From contig NZ_CP132480.1 in NCBI RefSeq assembly GCF_030770395.1, positions 3,553,802 to 3,617,801 of the forward strand: a stretch of 64,000 nucleotides of DNA, written 5' to 3'. Below are positions 7,435 through 15,464 of this stretch, piece by piece. The notes beneath the pieces are model-generated. The model did no database searches. It worked only from the letters and a program-made list of their open reading frames with translations, and had not been told where the DNA came from. A program made the translations under genes and the position numbers. The DNA comes from Telluria beijingensis (GTDB taxonomy: Bacteria > Pseudomonadota > Gammaproteobacteria > Burkholderiales > Burkholderiaceae_D). Numbering within the stretch: the stretch's first letter is position 1; every line of letters begins with the position of its first letter.

Positions 7435-8597
7435 ACCTCTTCCTAAGCGATTCACGGTTCGAAGTTGGTGGTCAGCCCTACAAGGGCTTCCCAATCCTTA
7501 TCGACTCCAACGGAGCGGTTGTGGAGGTGGCGCTCCAGTTCTTTGTCGACGAGCTTCTTGGTAAAGCTGGCGCACGAGACGAAAAAACCTGGGAATCCTA
7601 CGGCCGCCACCTCTATGACTACTTCGGCTACCTAGAGGCGAAAGGGCTTCGCTGGAACTATATCCCGGGAATGATGAGCGGTGATGTTGCACCGTTGGCG
7701 CATTACGTTCGTTGGTGTGACAAGACGGTCGGAAACAAGCCGGGTTACATCAATGACAAGGTCGGCCTCATTAGACGCTTCTATCTCTGGGCATGGAGAG
7801 AAGGTCTTGTTGATGAGCTTCCTTTTCAGAACATCGAGGTGGTGTCGTCACATCCAGATGGAATGCTGAGCCACACGTCTGGGCGCGTAGGGAAGCGCCA
7901 AACGACTGACTTGCATATGCGCGAAGTAGGTGAGCCATTGGTTGTGCTCTCGAGAAATCAGATTGATGCGGTCTTGCGCACCGTATCAAATCCTACCCAC
8001 CACGCGATGCTGCACCTCGGTCTTAACGCCGGGCTTCGTGCAGAAGAGATTATTACGTTCCCATCCAAATACGTGGTGGATTGCAGCAAGTTGTCCGCGA
8101 AGGTCAAATCGGTCGCTGTGCATTTGAACCCGCGTGATATGGATACGAAGAACGACAAGCCAAGGATTGTTCGGGTTTCGGTCCCTTGCATGAACCGCCT
8201 CTGGCAGTATCGAGAGGCTGTCCGGCCGGAGCTGGAAAAAGTGGGAGCTTCGAAACCACCAAATTTGTTCCTCACGCGTTTTGGCGAGCCATTCGCAGCT
8301 GATGGCCTAGTTGCACCGTTGGGCCGACTTGGCGAGCGCCTGGGATTCCACATTCATCCTCATATGCTGCGGCACACTTTCGCGACTCATACACTGGCTG
8401 CGCTGGAAGACTTGAAGCGCGCAGGACGGCTGAGGGGGTCGCCTATCGTGGTTCTGAAGGGCCTGCTGGGTCACTCCTCCGTTACGACGACGTCACGCTA
8501 CCTTCACTTCCTGGATGCCATAGATGATGCATACGGGACGCGGTACCAGTCCGAGATAGATTCACTGGTGCTGGGCTACTTAGAAAAGCAGAAGTAA
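7431..8597 (+). CDS. Tyrosine recombinase 1 of the element (TnpA-like)
   Basis: The protein has about 388 residues. It has the phage-integrase layout: an N-terminal SAM-like core-binding domain (about 30-130) and a catalytic domain with Arg in LGLNAGLRAEEI, His-x-x-Arg in HPHMLRHTFATH, His in LKGLLGHSSVTTTSRYLHF and the nucleophile Tyr in the same segment, so it looks active. The start is uncertain. TTG at 7431 overlaps the stop of a small leader ORF with a good ribosome site; TTG at 7398 is also open. The next gene begins 6 nt downstream. Length and position match TnpA of Tn554. It probably cuts and rejoins at the CGGCTG core. Confidence 0.85.
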   Translation: MNLFLSDSRFEVGGQPYKGFPILIDSNGAVVEVALQFFVDELLGKAGARDEKTWESYGRHLYDYFGYLEAKGLRWNYIPGMMSGDVAPLAHYVRWCDKTVGNKPGYINDKVGLIRRFYLWAWREGLVDELPFQNIEVVSSHPDGMLSHTSGRVGKRQTTDLHMREVGEPLVVLSRNQIDAVLRTVSNPTHHAMLHLGLNAGLRAEEIITFPSKYVVDCSKLSAKVKSVAVHLNPRDMDTKNDKPRIVRVSVPCMNRLWQYREAVRPELEKVGASKPPNLFLTRFGEPFAADGLVAPLGRLGERLGFHIHPHMLRHTFATHTLAALEDLKRAGRLRGSPIVVLKGLLGHSSVTTTSRYLHFLDAIDDAYGTRYQSEIDSLVLGYLEKQK

Positions 8598-8603
8598 ACA
8601 TAG

Positions 8604-10214
8604 ATGGCCAAGAAAAAAGATTTTGGGATTGGCGGCCCGGTGACGGCGCCAGTAATCCCCATCACGGTCGCAAGGGAGGTCAGTGTCGCGAATTCTGCCA
8701 AGTTTTCGATTCCGCTTCCGGATGGCCGCGTACAGGAAGCGGATTTCTCGCCGTATCTTGGCCGGGGGTTCGACGATACAGTGTTTGGAATTGTGGGAGT
8801 TCTCACCGCGATGGTGACGGCTGGACGACCTGAGCCCCGGACATTGCAGACTATCGTAAACAGCGGTTTGGCAAATTGGTGGCAGTTCTGCTGTGAACTA
8901 ACAGAGCAAGGAAGACCGCCTGCGCTCTCCAGTATCAACCTTGCGCTTATGGAGGAGTATGCTGGTTGGCTGGCTATGCAAGTGAAGCCTGACGGTGAAC
9001 GTTGGGCGAAGAATACAGCACGGACCAATTTTTCAAAAACGAAGACTGTCCTCGCTGAACTCGCGCGACGAAAGCTGCTGTTGGACCCCGACATTTTTCC
9101 GCGTAATCCCTTCCCCGGTGCTACTGGGCTTCAAAATAGGAGGGGCTATATCCGTCCCTTATCTGATGGGGAAAGGGAACGGCTCTTATATCCCCTTGCG
9201 CTCGAGGTATCTCAGGTCTTCGACGGCACGCATCCTGGAAGCCTGCTCACACGTTTGGCTTTATGCGTTTTTGCGGTATTCCTAAAGACCGGGGTTAACC
9301 CTACGCCTTTCCTGGAAATCCCAAGGGATTTGTCCCGCTGTTTTTTGGACCACCCCCGCGTCAATCGGAAGATACTTGTGGTGTTCAAACGCCGCGCTAG
9401 GTCATATACGACGACCCCACTGGAATCGTCTGAAACCAAAGTCGTTTCCTTGGACGTGTACAAGCTCTGCCAGCGTGTAATTGAATTGACGGAGGATGAG
9501 GCAAGAGCAGCTATAGGAACGGCACTCGACGGGAGACTGTGGCTGTACCGCCAGACGGATGGGAGGCTGCGCACCTTGAGCACTCAAGAGCTCAGCGTAG
9601 TAGCGGACGCATTCACGGAACGGCACCAGCTACTCCGAGACGATGGAACCCGTCTCAAGATGAGCAGTCAACTGTTCCGGAATACCAAGCTTAATAGGGT
9701 TTGGCGAGCGTCCAAGGGCGATTTGCTTGCGACCGCTAAGAGTGCCTCGAACACGCCTGCTGCTGCAGAACGGTACCTAACAGTAACGCCTGACCTCTTG
9801 GCGGAACATCGCTTGGCGGGCGAGGTTATGGTCGCGACGTTATCGGATGACGACCATCACGAAAACACCCCGCATTCCGGATGCCGCGACACGTTGAATG
9901 GTGAGCTTGCACCCAAAAACGGTCAACACTGCGTTGACTTCCTTTCTTGCTTTCGCTGCAAATCACAGGTCATAGTTCAGGACGACTTGTATAAACTCTT
10001 TAGTTTTTATTGGGCGGTGTTGGAGCAACGAGGCCGTATCGGAACAGATAACTGGAAAAAGCTCTTCGCCTGGATTATTCGAGTGATTGATAGAGATATT
10101 GCCTCCAAATTTGACGCTAGAGTGGTCGATTTAGAGAAACAGCGTGCCCGTACTGAACCGCATCCAATGTGGAGGTCGAGTACCGTGCTGTCAGCATTGA
10201 GTTCTGTTCTATGA
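8604..10214 (+). CDS. Degenerate tyrosine-recombinase-like protein 2 with C-terminal Cys cluster
   Basis: The protein has 536 residues. Domain order resembles a tyrosine recombinase, but the expected catalytic boxes are eroded: the HxxR box appears as SSQLFRNTKLNRVW with no His, and the final box as NTPAAAERYLTVTP with no Gly-His. A Tyr remains in the last segment. After it comes a His/Cys-rich tail (HSGCRDTLNG, HCVDFLSCFRC) that looks zinc-binding. It is the second gene of the operon and overlaps the third by ATGA at 10211-10214. A structural or target-recognition subunit working with the two active recombinases is plausible. The boundaries are clear; the role is inferred. Confidence 0.72.
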   Translation: MAKKKDFGIGGPVTAPVIPITVAREVSVANSAKFSIPLPDGRVQEADFSPYLGRGFDDTVFGIVGVLTAMVTAGRPEPRTLQTIVNSGLANWWQFCCELTEQGRPPALSSINLALMEEYAGWLAMQVKPDGERWAKNTARTNFSKTKTVLAELARRKLLLDPDIFPRNPFPGATGLQNRRGYIRPLSDGERERLLYPLALEVSQVFDGTHPGSLLTRLALCVFAVFLKTGVNPTPFLEIPRDLSRCFLDHPRVNRKILVVFKRRARSYTTTPLESSETKVVSLDVYKLCQRVIELTEDEARAAIGTALDGRLWLYRQTDGRLRTLSTQELSVVADAFTERHQLLRDDGTRLKMSSQLFRNTKLNRVWRASKGDLLATAKSASNTPAAAERYLTVTPDLLAEHRLAGEVMVATLSDDDHHENTPHSGCRDTLNGELAPKNGQHCVDFLSCFRCKSQVIVQDDLYKLFSFYWAVLEQRGRIGTDNWKKLFAWIIRVIDRDIASKFDARVVDLEKQRARTEPHPMWRSSTVLSALSSVL

Positions 10215-12079
10215 GTGCGTTGTCTTACCAAAATCATAGTGCTCCTACGCGGCTTCCCCGCAGCGAGCGTGATTTACTCGTCATGACCTATGTGAAGACG
10301 GTCGATGGCTCATCCTTGCCCCTGTCGTACTACGGCGATATGGTTTGGGACTACACGCCATACTTTCCGCATGCTGCCCGAGGAAAATGGGACAAGGAGA
10401 TTCAATGGCAAAAGACTCCGCCAGAGTGGATAGAGTCTCTGAAGGGAGCGATTTCTGCCTTTACCTATCGCAAACCACCAGGTGGGGTTCAATTGGACCC
10501 AGCGACCATTCCCAAGCGGTCCATTACGTTAAACGCATTCGCTAAGTGGTGTAGCGCGTCTGGCATTCAGCGGTTCCAAGATGTGCGAGCGTTTGACATA
10601 GCTCGCTACCTTCAGAAGTTGCGCGATGATGGTGTCGTCGACCGCACTCTGGCCGCGCATATTTCCATCCTGAGGCGCGTGCATGAAATGCGAGCATTTT
10701 TGGCCGACAGTCTTAATGCTGAGGCCGCAGCCGCACTGCGTTTCGACCAGGTCGGTGCTCTCTGGGAGCCCGGTGCGGCTGAAGAGAGGCGTACGGAACT
10801 CATTCCTTTACGGGACGCTGCACGACTGTTCAGCGCAGCGCTAGCGCATTTAAACATGGCCGAAGACATACTTTGCCTCCGGGACGACCTCGATGCTGAC
10901 TGGCGCGTCGCCAGCACGCGTGTCAGCCGCCACCACTGGGGCGACACCTTTAAGAAGCCACGGGTCCGACAAGCTGGCTTCAAAGACGCTCACGAGTTTG
11001 AATCGGCGTTAGCCGACCTTCGTACGGCCGCTTACATTGTGCTCGCACAGTCTACCGGCTGCCGAGTACATGAGCTGGGTGACATCCGAGTTGGCTCTGT
11101 CTATTCAGAAGTCATTGATGGCGAGACGTATTGGTGGCTTAAATCTGCAACCCGAAAGATTGGTGATGGACCCGAGCGATGGCTGGCGCCCGAGATTGCG
11201 CAAAAGGCAGTAACGATACTTGAACGGCTCTCCGAGCCGTTGAGGCAGGGAGTAGCAGATGAACTGGCCGTAGTTGAGGATGAGTATCTGGCGGCTGAAT
11301 CGGAAATTGGACGTGCCCGGCTGGCGGCTCGCATCTTGGAGCTCAAGAGGAACTCAACCCGCCTATTTTTGAGCGAATCGTCGAGAGGTGCGGTATCCAC
11401 CGATACCAAAGCCCATAACAAGCAGCTTCAGGCGTTTGCTCGGAGGAAGGGAATACATTTTGAGTCGCCTCTCTCGACTCATCGATTTCGAAGGACCTAT
11501 GCGGTAATCGTGGTTCACCTGAACAAAGGTCCACGTATCGACTTGGTTACACTGCAGCACCACTACAAACATGCATCGGTGTTGATGACTGAGTGGTACG
11601 CGGCTCTGCCGGAAACAGATAAGGAGCTGTACGAGCTCATTGAAAACGAAACGAACTACTTCGACCTGGCCTTGGTAGACCACTGGATGGAGGAGGCGAC
11701 ACCGCTGGCTGGAGGCCTCGGAAAACGCATCAAGGCCTACCCAGGGCGTCACCACCAGCCGATGTTCTTTAAGAGCCGTCGTGCTTTCGTAGAGAGTATA
11801 CGCGAGGGACTGAATATTCGGAGTACCGGCCATAGCTGGTGTTTGGCTGACGCACGAGACTGCGGCGGGCATGGGTTGTTTGAAGCACCAAGATGTGGCG
11901 ACTGTGCTAACGGTGTAATTGATGACCAGTTCTCGGACGTCTGGCGGAACATCAGGGCACAGCATATCGAACTTATCGAAATGCCGGATATTGGTCCAGG
12001 CGGGCAAGAAAAAGCCAAGAAGAGCCTTGCTGTTGCCGACGCCGTCCTAGCACAACTAATTCCAAATGAGAGTATTTAA
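10211..12079 (+). CDS. Tyrosine recombinase 3 of the element (TnpB-like, zinc-finger tail)
   Basis: The protein has 622 residues from the ATG at 10211, which overlaps the previous stop. A catalytic set is visible: Arg in AQSTGCRVHELGDI (about residue 285), HxxR in STHRFRRTYAVIV (about 430), His in LQHHYKHASVL and Tyr in MTEWYAALPE (about 455). After the catalytic domain come cysteines in SWCLADARDCGG and APRCGDCANG, probably zinc-binding. Length (622 versus about 630), tail and position before a small coiled-coil gene match TnpB of Tn554. The stop TAA overlaps the next ATG (TAATG), so translation is coupled. Confidence 0.85.
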   Translation: MSALSYQNHSAPTRLPRSERDLLVMTYVKTVDGSSLPLSYYGDMVWDYTPYFPHAARGKWDKEIQWQKTPPEWIESLKGAISAFTYRKPPGGVQLDPATIPKRSITLNAFAKWCSASGIQRFQDVRAFDIARYLQKLRDDGVVDRTLAAHISILRRVHEMRAFLADSLNAEAAAALRFDQVGALWEPGAAEERRTELIPLRDAARLFSAALAHLNMAEDILCLRDDLDADWRVASTRVSRHHWGDTFKKPRVRQAGFKDAHEFESALADLRTAAYIVLAQSTGCRVHELGDIRVGSVYSEVIDGETYWWLKSATRKIGDGPERWLAPEIAQKAVTILERLSEPLRQGVADELAVVEDEYLAAESEIGRARLAARILELKRNSTRLFLSESSRGAVSTDTKAHNKQLQAFARRKGIHFESPLSTHRFRRTYAVIVVHLNKGPRIDLVTLQHHYKHASVLMTEWYAALPETDKELYELIENETNYFDLALVDHWMEEATPLAGGLGKRIKAYPGRHHQPMFFKSRRAFVESIREGLNIRSTGHSWCLADARDCGGHGLFEAPRCGDCANGVIDDQFSDVWRNIRAQHIELIEMPDIGPGGQEKAKKSLAVADAVLAQLIPNESI

Positions 12080-12498
12080 TGTCTGAAAGCCAAGACACCC
12101 GAAAACGAATCTCCCTTGCGTTCAAAAAGCTAAGGCGGGATGCAAGCTCCCAAGGTAAAGGGCCGTCTATCAGCGCAGTAGCTAGAGAGGCTGGTGTGAG
12201 CCACACTCTCATCCACACCAAGTATCCCGATATTGCAGAGGAAATTCGAGCGGCGGGCGGAAAAGGGCCCAAGCAGCAGTTGGAGAAGCAGCGGGAGAAG
12301 CAGCGTGCTGCTGACGAACGCTCTGCGGAGTTGCGGAGGGACCTCGCGGACGCCAGAGAGCTCAACCGTGGTCTGGCCAGTGAGAACGCTAGGCTGATGC
12401 TACTCGTGAAATGTCTCGAAAAAGAAATAGCCGCGCGCGATGCTGACGCCGTCCTGCTACGCCCGCGGCTTGCTCGGGGTGGCGATGCTCCGCCATGA
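12079..12498 (+). CDS. TnpC-like small coiled-coil accessory protein
   Basis: The protein has 139 residues. The N-terminal half contains a helix-turn-helix-like segment (SISAVAREAGVSHTLIHTKY, about 32-51). The second half is strongly helical and charged (about 65-125; QQLEKQREKQRAADERSAEL), predicted coiled coil. This is the organisation of TnpC of Tn554 (125 residues), which helps transposition frequency and orientation. It is the last gene of the recombinase operon; its ATG overlaps the preceding stop by one base. Assignment rests on position, size and domain pattern. Confidence 0.75.
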   Translation: MSESQDTRKRISLAFKKLRRDASSQGKGPSISAVAREAGVSHTLIHTKYPDIAEEIRAAGGKGPKQQLEKQREKQRAADERSAELRRDLADARELNRGLASENARLMLLVKCLEKEIAARDADAVLLRPRLARGGDAPP

Positions 12499-12561
12499 AA
12501 CGCGAGACTTTATGCTGCACCGCCTGCGTAATGACAGACGAGACAAACGAGGCTTTTTGAT

Positions 12562-12759
12562 TTACTTACCGCAGGTTGGGCACGACCCAGGCGCCGGCGC
12601 AAAGTTGATGGTTTGAGCTTTCCGAAGTTCTTCGTTCAGGATAGTAAGACCATGACCAAAGGATGTTTGTCGTCTAACCAGAAACTGCTGAAACTCCGCT
12701 TTTTCTGCGGTAGAGAGGTTGTCAAACGCCTTCACAAGCCGAGCTACGATTGGTGTCAT
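12562..12759 (-). CDS. Small protein ending in a CPTC zinc-knuckle-like motif
   Basis: The protein has 65 residues from the ATG at 12759 (AAGGA 8 nt upstream). A longer form from 12795 would overlap the gene upstream by 14 nt. The sequence is mostly helical (LVKAFDNLSTAEKAEFQQFL) and ends GSCPTCGK. It follows the SLATT/CxxC membrane protein in the same direction with near overlap, so the two probably act together. No family is recognised. Confidence 0.6.
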   Translation of the reverse strand: MTPIVARLVKAFDNLSTAEKAEFQQFLVRRQTSFGHGLTILNEELRKAQTINFAPAPGSCPTCGK

Positions 12760-12781
12760 TATTGCGTTCCTTTTGTTATTG

Positions 12782-13399
12782 CTACCAGTTTCCACACGAA
12801 TTGCATTTTGAAGCCTTTCCTGTTGGTACTACTCGACATACGCGACACGGCAACCCAAGATACCGCATCGATTCATGGTAAGCGTAGCGTTTTTCCTTCT
12901 CGCTAATCGACTGCTTCAAATCTTGCGTCTCTTGTCGAGTATTTTCCTCCCGCGGCTCTCGTAGTGCCTCCTCAAAATCTTGGGTCATAAAATCGCGTAA
13001 GTGCTTGAAGCGGTTATAGAGTGCAGTGTTTGCTCGCACGGACTCTTGGGCCGAGCCGTAAGCTTCGTCCCAGCGGGCAACGAGGGCCCACATAGATAGC
13101 ACTATCTGCCCGATGCCGACCGCGCTTGCCATCACAACTAGAATCGGAAGAATTTCAACGTCCGCAATTTTCCAGTCCTTGCCGAAAGCGCCGACGACAC
13201 TCCCGATGACAACCGGGCCGATGATTCCTAAATAAGTAATCCATTCACGGCGTGATTTTAGCTTACGTTCTCGTCGCTGAAATATCGAGCTGGTGCCATA
13301 ACACCAAAACATGTGTTCGTCACACGCTTTTTTGAATTCGTCCAGAGTCATCGGCAGCCATCGCCCCAAAGTTTCTAAGCCAGCAGCAGATATTATCAT
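12782..13399 (-). CDS. Two-TM SLATT-type mobilome protein with CxxC...CxxC tail
   Basis: The protein has 205 residues. Two adjacent membrane segments (about 57-77 ITYLGIIGPVVIGSVVGAFG and about 85-108 ILVVMASAVGIGQIVLSMWA) are followed by a long charged helix and a tail with CRVC and CNSC separated by ten residues. This matches the SLATT-domain proteins known from mobile elements, one group of which is named for a CxxCx(11)CxxC tail. SLATT proteins are predicted pore-forming effectors coupled to nucleotide or stress sensors in conflict systems. The downstream 65-residue CPTC protein is the likely partner. Specific function is unknown. Confidence 0.68.
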   Translation of the reverse strand: MIISAAGLETLGRWLPMTLDEFKKACDEHMFWCYGTSSIFQRRERKLKSRREWITYLGIIGPVVIGSVVGAFGKDWKIADVEILPILVVMASAVGIGQIVLSMWALVARWDEAYGSAQESVRANTALYNRFKHLRDFMTQDFEEALREPREENTRQETQDLKQSISEKEKRYAYHESMRYLGLPCRVCRVVPTGKASKCNSCGNW

Positions 13400-13887
13400 G
13401 TTGCTAGTGTAAAGTGTTTCAATATTGCAATTGCCTTGCAGTCAGCATCCGCCCGTCGCGGAATGTCTAGTCGCTAATCAACTCTTTGCTTTCGCAACGA
13501 AAAATCCCTATCGTGGACTTTTTGACAAGTAGCAGCGCTTTTCGAACAGCAGGAGTAGGTATCGTGTGGTTCTCGTTCATCAGTCAGGATTTCTGGGCGT
13601 ATCTGAGTGGTGGCTTCTAGCTACTGTTCGCCATCGACCAAGCAAAAGCAACATACATGCTGATGCGCGAACAAAGGATAGTCGTTCAGGGACTATTGCC
13701 GTGTCCATTGCCTATGTCTCAGGTCGGTTGGTTGCCCCAGAGCCCTCACAACTTTGCGAGAGACTTTTGATTGGCTCGGTGCTTGGCTAACCTCGTAAAG
13801 TGTCATTCAGCCGGACGAAGGCTCCTCATTGGCACTAGACACTGCTTCATAGTACTTCGAGCCTCGCCAACGCTGGGTGCAATTTGA
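13400..13887. other. 488-bp gap without a convincing gene
   Basis: This lies between the start of the SLATT gene and the end of the XRE gene. One 74-codon plus-strand ORF (13566-13790) has no ribosome site and an unremarkable composition, so I do not call it. The right half of the gap is the 3' side of both flanking units on one strand, and the promoter of the SLATT gene probably lies in 13400-13500, which is AT-rich. Confidence 0.6.
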
Positions 13888-14223
13888 TTATGAGGAAGAC
13901 TCCAGCGAATGCGGTTGGGCTATCTCGAGAATTCTCTGCCGTTCCAGAGGCGTAAGAAATTTCCACCGCAGGATTAGTTCAGCTAAGTCATCGTCGTCCG
14001 TGTAGAAGTAAGCGGCCTCAACTCTCAAGACTTCCGCTATGAGCTGCGCAGTGTTGTAAGGTGGCTCATGCGCGCCTGTTTCGTACCGGCTGATTCGCGC
14101 GCTTGCCGCTGCCTCATCAATGCCGATAGCCACTCCTAGACGGTCTTGGGCCATCTTGCGGACTTCTCGGACATATCGGAGCCGCTGCCCGAAGACAGTG
14201 TGAGGTACTTTCCTTTTTGCCAT
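13888..14223 (-). CDS. XRE-family repressor of the element
   Basis: The protein has 111 residues. The helix-turn-helix region runs from VFGQRLRYVREVRKMAQDRL through DEAAASARISRYETGAHEPP (about 9-60), the classic Xre/Cro fold with recognition helix in ISRYETG. The C-terminal part (LAELILRWKFLTPLERQRIL) is a helical dimerisation tail. The ATG at 14223 was chosen since the domain begins right after it; the open frame extends further but is unlike protein. Two palindromes sharing TCTACG/CGTAGA sit over its start and just upstream, so it very likely represses itself and perhaps the divergent gene at 14450. Confidence 0.85.
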   Translation of the reverse strand: MAKRKVPHTVFGQRLRYVREVRKMAQDRLGVAIGIDEAAASARISRYETGAHEPPYNTAQLIAEVLRVEAAYFYTDDDDLAELILRWKFLTPLERQRILEIAQPHSLESSS

Positions 14224-14242
14224 TCTACGATATTCGCAGAAT
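14222..14242. promoter_or_regulatory. Operator 1 of the XRE repressor
   Basis: ATTCTACGA-TAT-TCGCAGAAT is an inverted repeat with one mismatch in nine base pairs that overlaps the start codon of the repressor gene. Its centre is 33 bp (about three helical turns) from the second palindrome, so dimers would bind the same DNA face. Confidence 0.7.
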
Positions 14243-14256
14243 CTACTTGAGCTGTC

Positions 14257-14273
14257 TCTACGAAATACGTAGA
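14257..14273. promoter_or_regulatory. Operator 2 of the XRE repressor
   Basis: TCTACG-AAATA-CGTAGA is a perfect inverted repeat sharing the half-site of operator 1 (TCTACG/CGTAGA), located where the repressor gene's promoter should be. It supports negative autoregulation. Confidence 0.68.
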
Positions 14274-14298
14274 ATATGCTGGTGCTAGCGTAGCTCGC

Positions 14299-14328
14299 CG
14301 AGACAAGACGAGACAAGACGAGACAAGA
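14299..14328 (+). repeat. Three perfect tandem copies of a 10-bp unit
   Basis: CGAGACAAGA repeats three times without change just beyond the repressor operators and 120 bp before the divergent gene at 14450. A 10-bp period puts each unit on the same helix face, so it may be a binding array, or a recent slippage product. Confidence 0.7.
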
Positions 14329-14449
14329 CCTTCACCCGATGTCAGTAATGACCTGACTACTCGCGCGACCAAGAAGGCCTACTAGAACATTTTTCTCGAC
14401 CGCGACACCGCAGCGTCGCCCTCACGCTCCCGCTAATCGTGGATTAGAA

Positions 14450-14809
14450 ATGCGAAATACATTGATTACGCTTCATGTAAGCGGAATGTCTTCAACGGCT
14501 CTCCGTGTCCTTAAGGCTGCGGTCGCATACGCCGAAAAAAACAAAGAGCGCCGAGAACAAAATATGTCACTTCTTGAGTTCTACAAAATGACAGGGCTGC
14601 CCATGACAGTTGAGCGCAGAGAGCTTGTGTTATTGATGTCAAACATTCGAAAAGCGACGTCGACGATACGCATCGTTGACGACAGTGCACCAAAAACAGA
14701 GCTCTTAGTCGGCAGTTGGCCTGTCTTTGATGGAATTTTTATAACGGGTACTCACATACGTTTTCAGGTATGCCCCTATATGTGGGAAAACATGACGACA
14801 CAAGTGTAA
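14450..14809 (+). CDS. Unknown protein divergent from the XRE repressor
   Basis: The protein has 119 residues and starts MRNTLITLHVSGMSSTALRV. It has two predicted helices (VLKAAVAYAEKNKERREQNM, FYKMTGLPMTVERRELVLLM) followed by beta-rich sequence (LLVGSWPVFDGIFITGTHIR), which vaguely recalls a winged-helix domain such as those of replication initiators, but I would not assign it. It is divergent from the XRE gene across the operator region, so it is the likely regulated target. Composition is AT-richer than the chromosome. Confidence 0.55.
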   Translation: MRNTLITLHVSGMSSTALRVLKAAVAYAEKNKERREQNMSLLEFYKMTGLPMTVERRELVLLMSNIRKATSTIRIVDDSAPKTELLVGSWPVFDGIFITGTHIRFQVCPYMWENMTTQV

Positions 14810-14984
14810 TACTTCTTTTGATAAACCCCTTTTTCCGAATTTCGGCTTTTCAACTGAATACTCGGAGCATCGTGGGCTTAACTGAGCAACTTCCGCATTG
14901 ACGTCCGCGCGAAACCAGTCGGACCGTCAAGCAGGACAAGCCGTCACAGTACCTATTCAAATTTTGATTCCAACGGATGGTGGT

Positions 14985-15407
14985 ATGAACAAAGAAGACA
15001 CGGTAGTTCGTACACAACCTGAAGACAGCGACTACGCTCAAGTACCTGCAGACTTTCCTCGCCCGGTACATCTTGGTGCAGTTCCCGGTGCGCAACTGAA
15101 ACTGCTAATGACGCAGTATGACGGCCGATTCTACTTACCAGGCTGCACACCGCCTGAAATTTTTTGGAGGTGGGACGTATGTGAGAACCTCGCTCGGCAC
15201 ATTTCCGCGAAGTCAATAGAGTCAAAAGCTGGGAAACGCTCACATATGTCCGAGGTTGAGATTCTCGACCAATATCTCCCACGCTTAATTGCCACCAATT
15301 GGGTATCTGAAGAAGAAGCCAAATGGATTGTCCGACGTACTGCCATAATACTTGGCTGGCCTGTACCGCTTGCAGCCCATAATACCGACTGTTCGAAACA
15401 GACTTAG
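14985..15407 (+). CDS. Unknown protein of the island
   Basis: The protein has 140 residues from the ATG at 14985; an in-frame TTG at 14898 would add 29 residues. The text includes VPADFPRPVHLGAVPGAQLK and a possible helical region around SEVEILDQYLPRLIATNWVS. No signal peptide, membrane segment or known motif is visible. It is the second plus-strand gene after the XRE divergent promoter and ends 58 nt before the end of the convergent HNH gene. Function unknown; retention in a compact defence island makes it a candidate defence or regulatory protein. Confidence 0.55.
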   Translation: MNKEDTVVRTQPEDSDYAQVPADFPRPVHLGAVPGAQLKLLMTQYDGRFYLPGCTPPEIFWRWDVCENLARHISAKSIESKAGKRSHMSEVEILDQYLPRLIATNWVSEEEAKWIVRRTAIILGWPVPLAAHNTDCSKQT

Positions 15408-15464
15408 AAGGGTAAGTGCGGCTACACTTTTATCCCTATTTTAGCTAATGGAGAGATGCCTCAG

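Noticed and set aside
12760..12795. Longer start for the small CPTC protein
   Set aside because: It would overlap the upstream stop and has a weaker ribosome site than the ATG at 12759, though it cannot be excluded.
13566..13790. 74-codon plus-strand ORF in the island gap
   Set aside because: No ribosome site, no recognisable features, coding potential weak.
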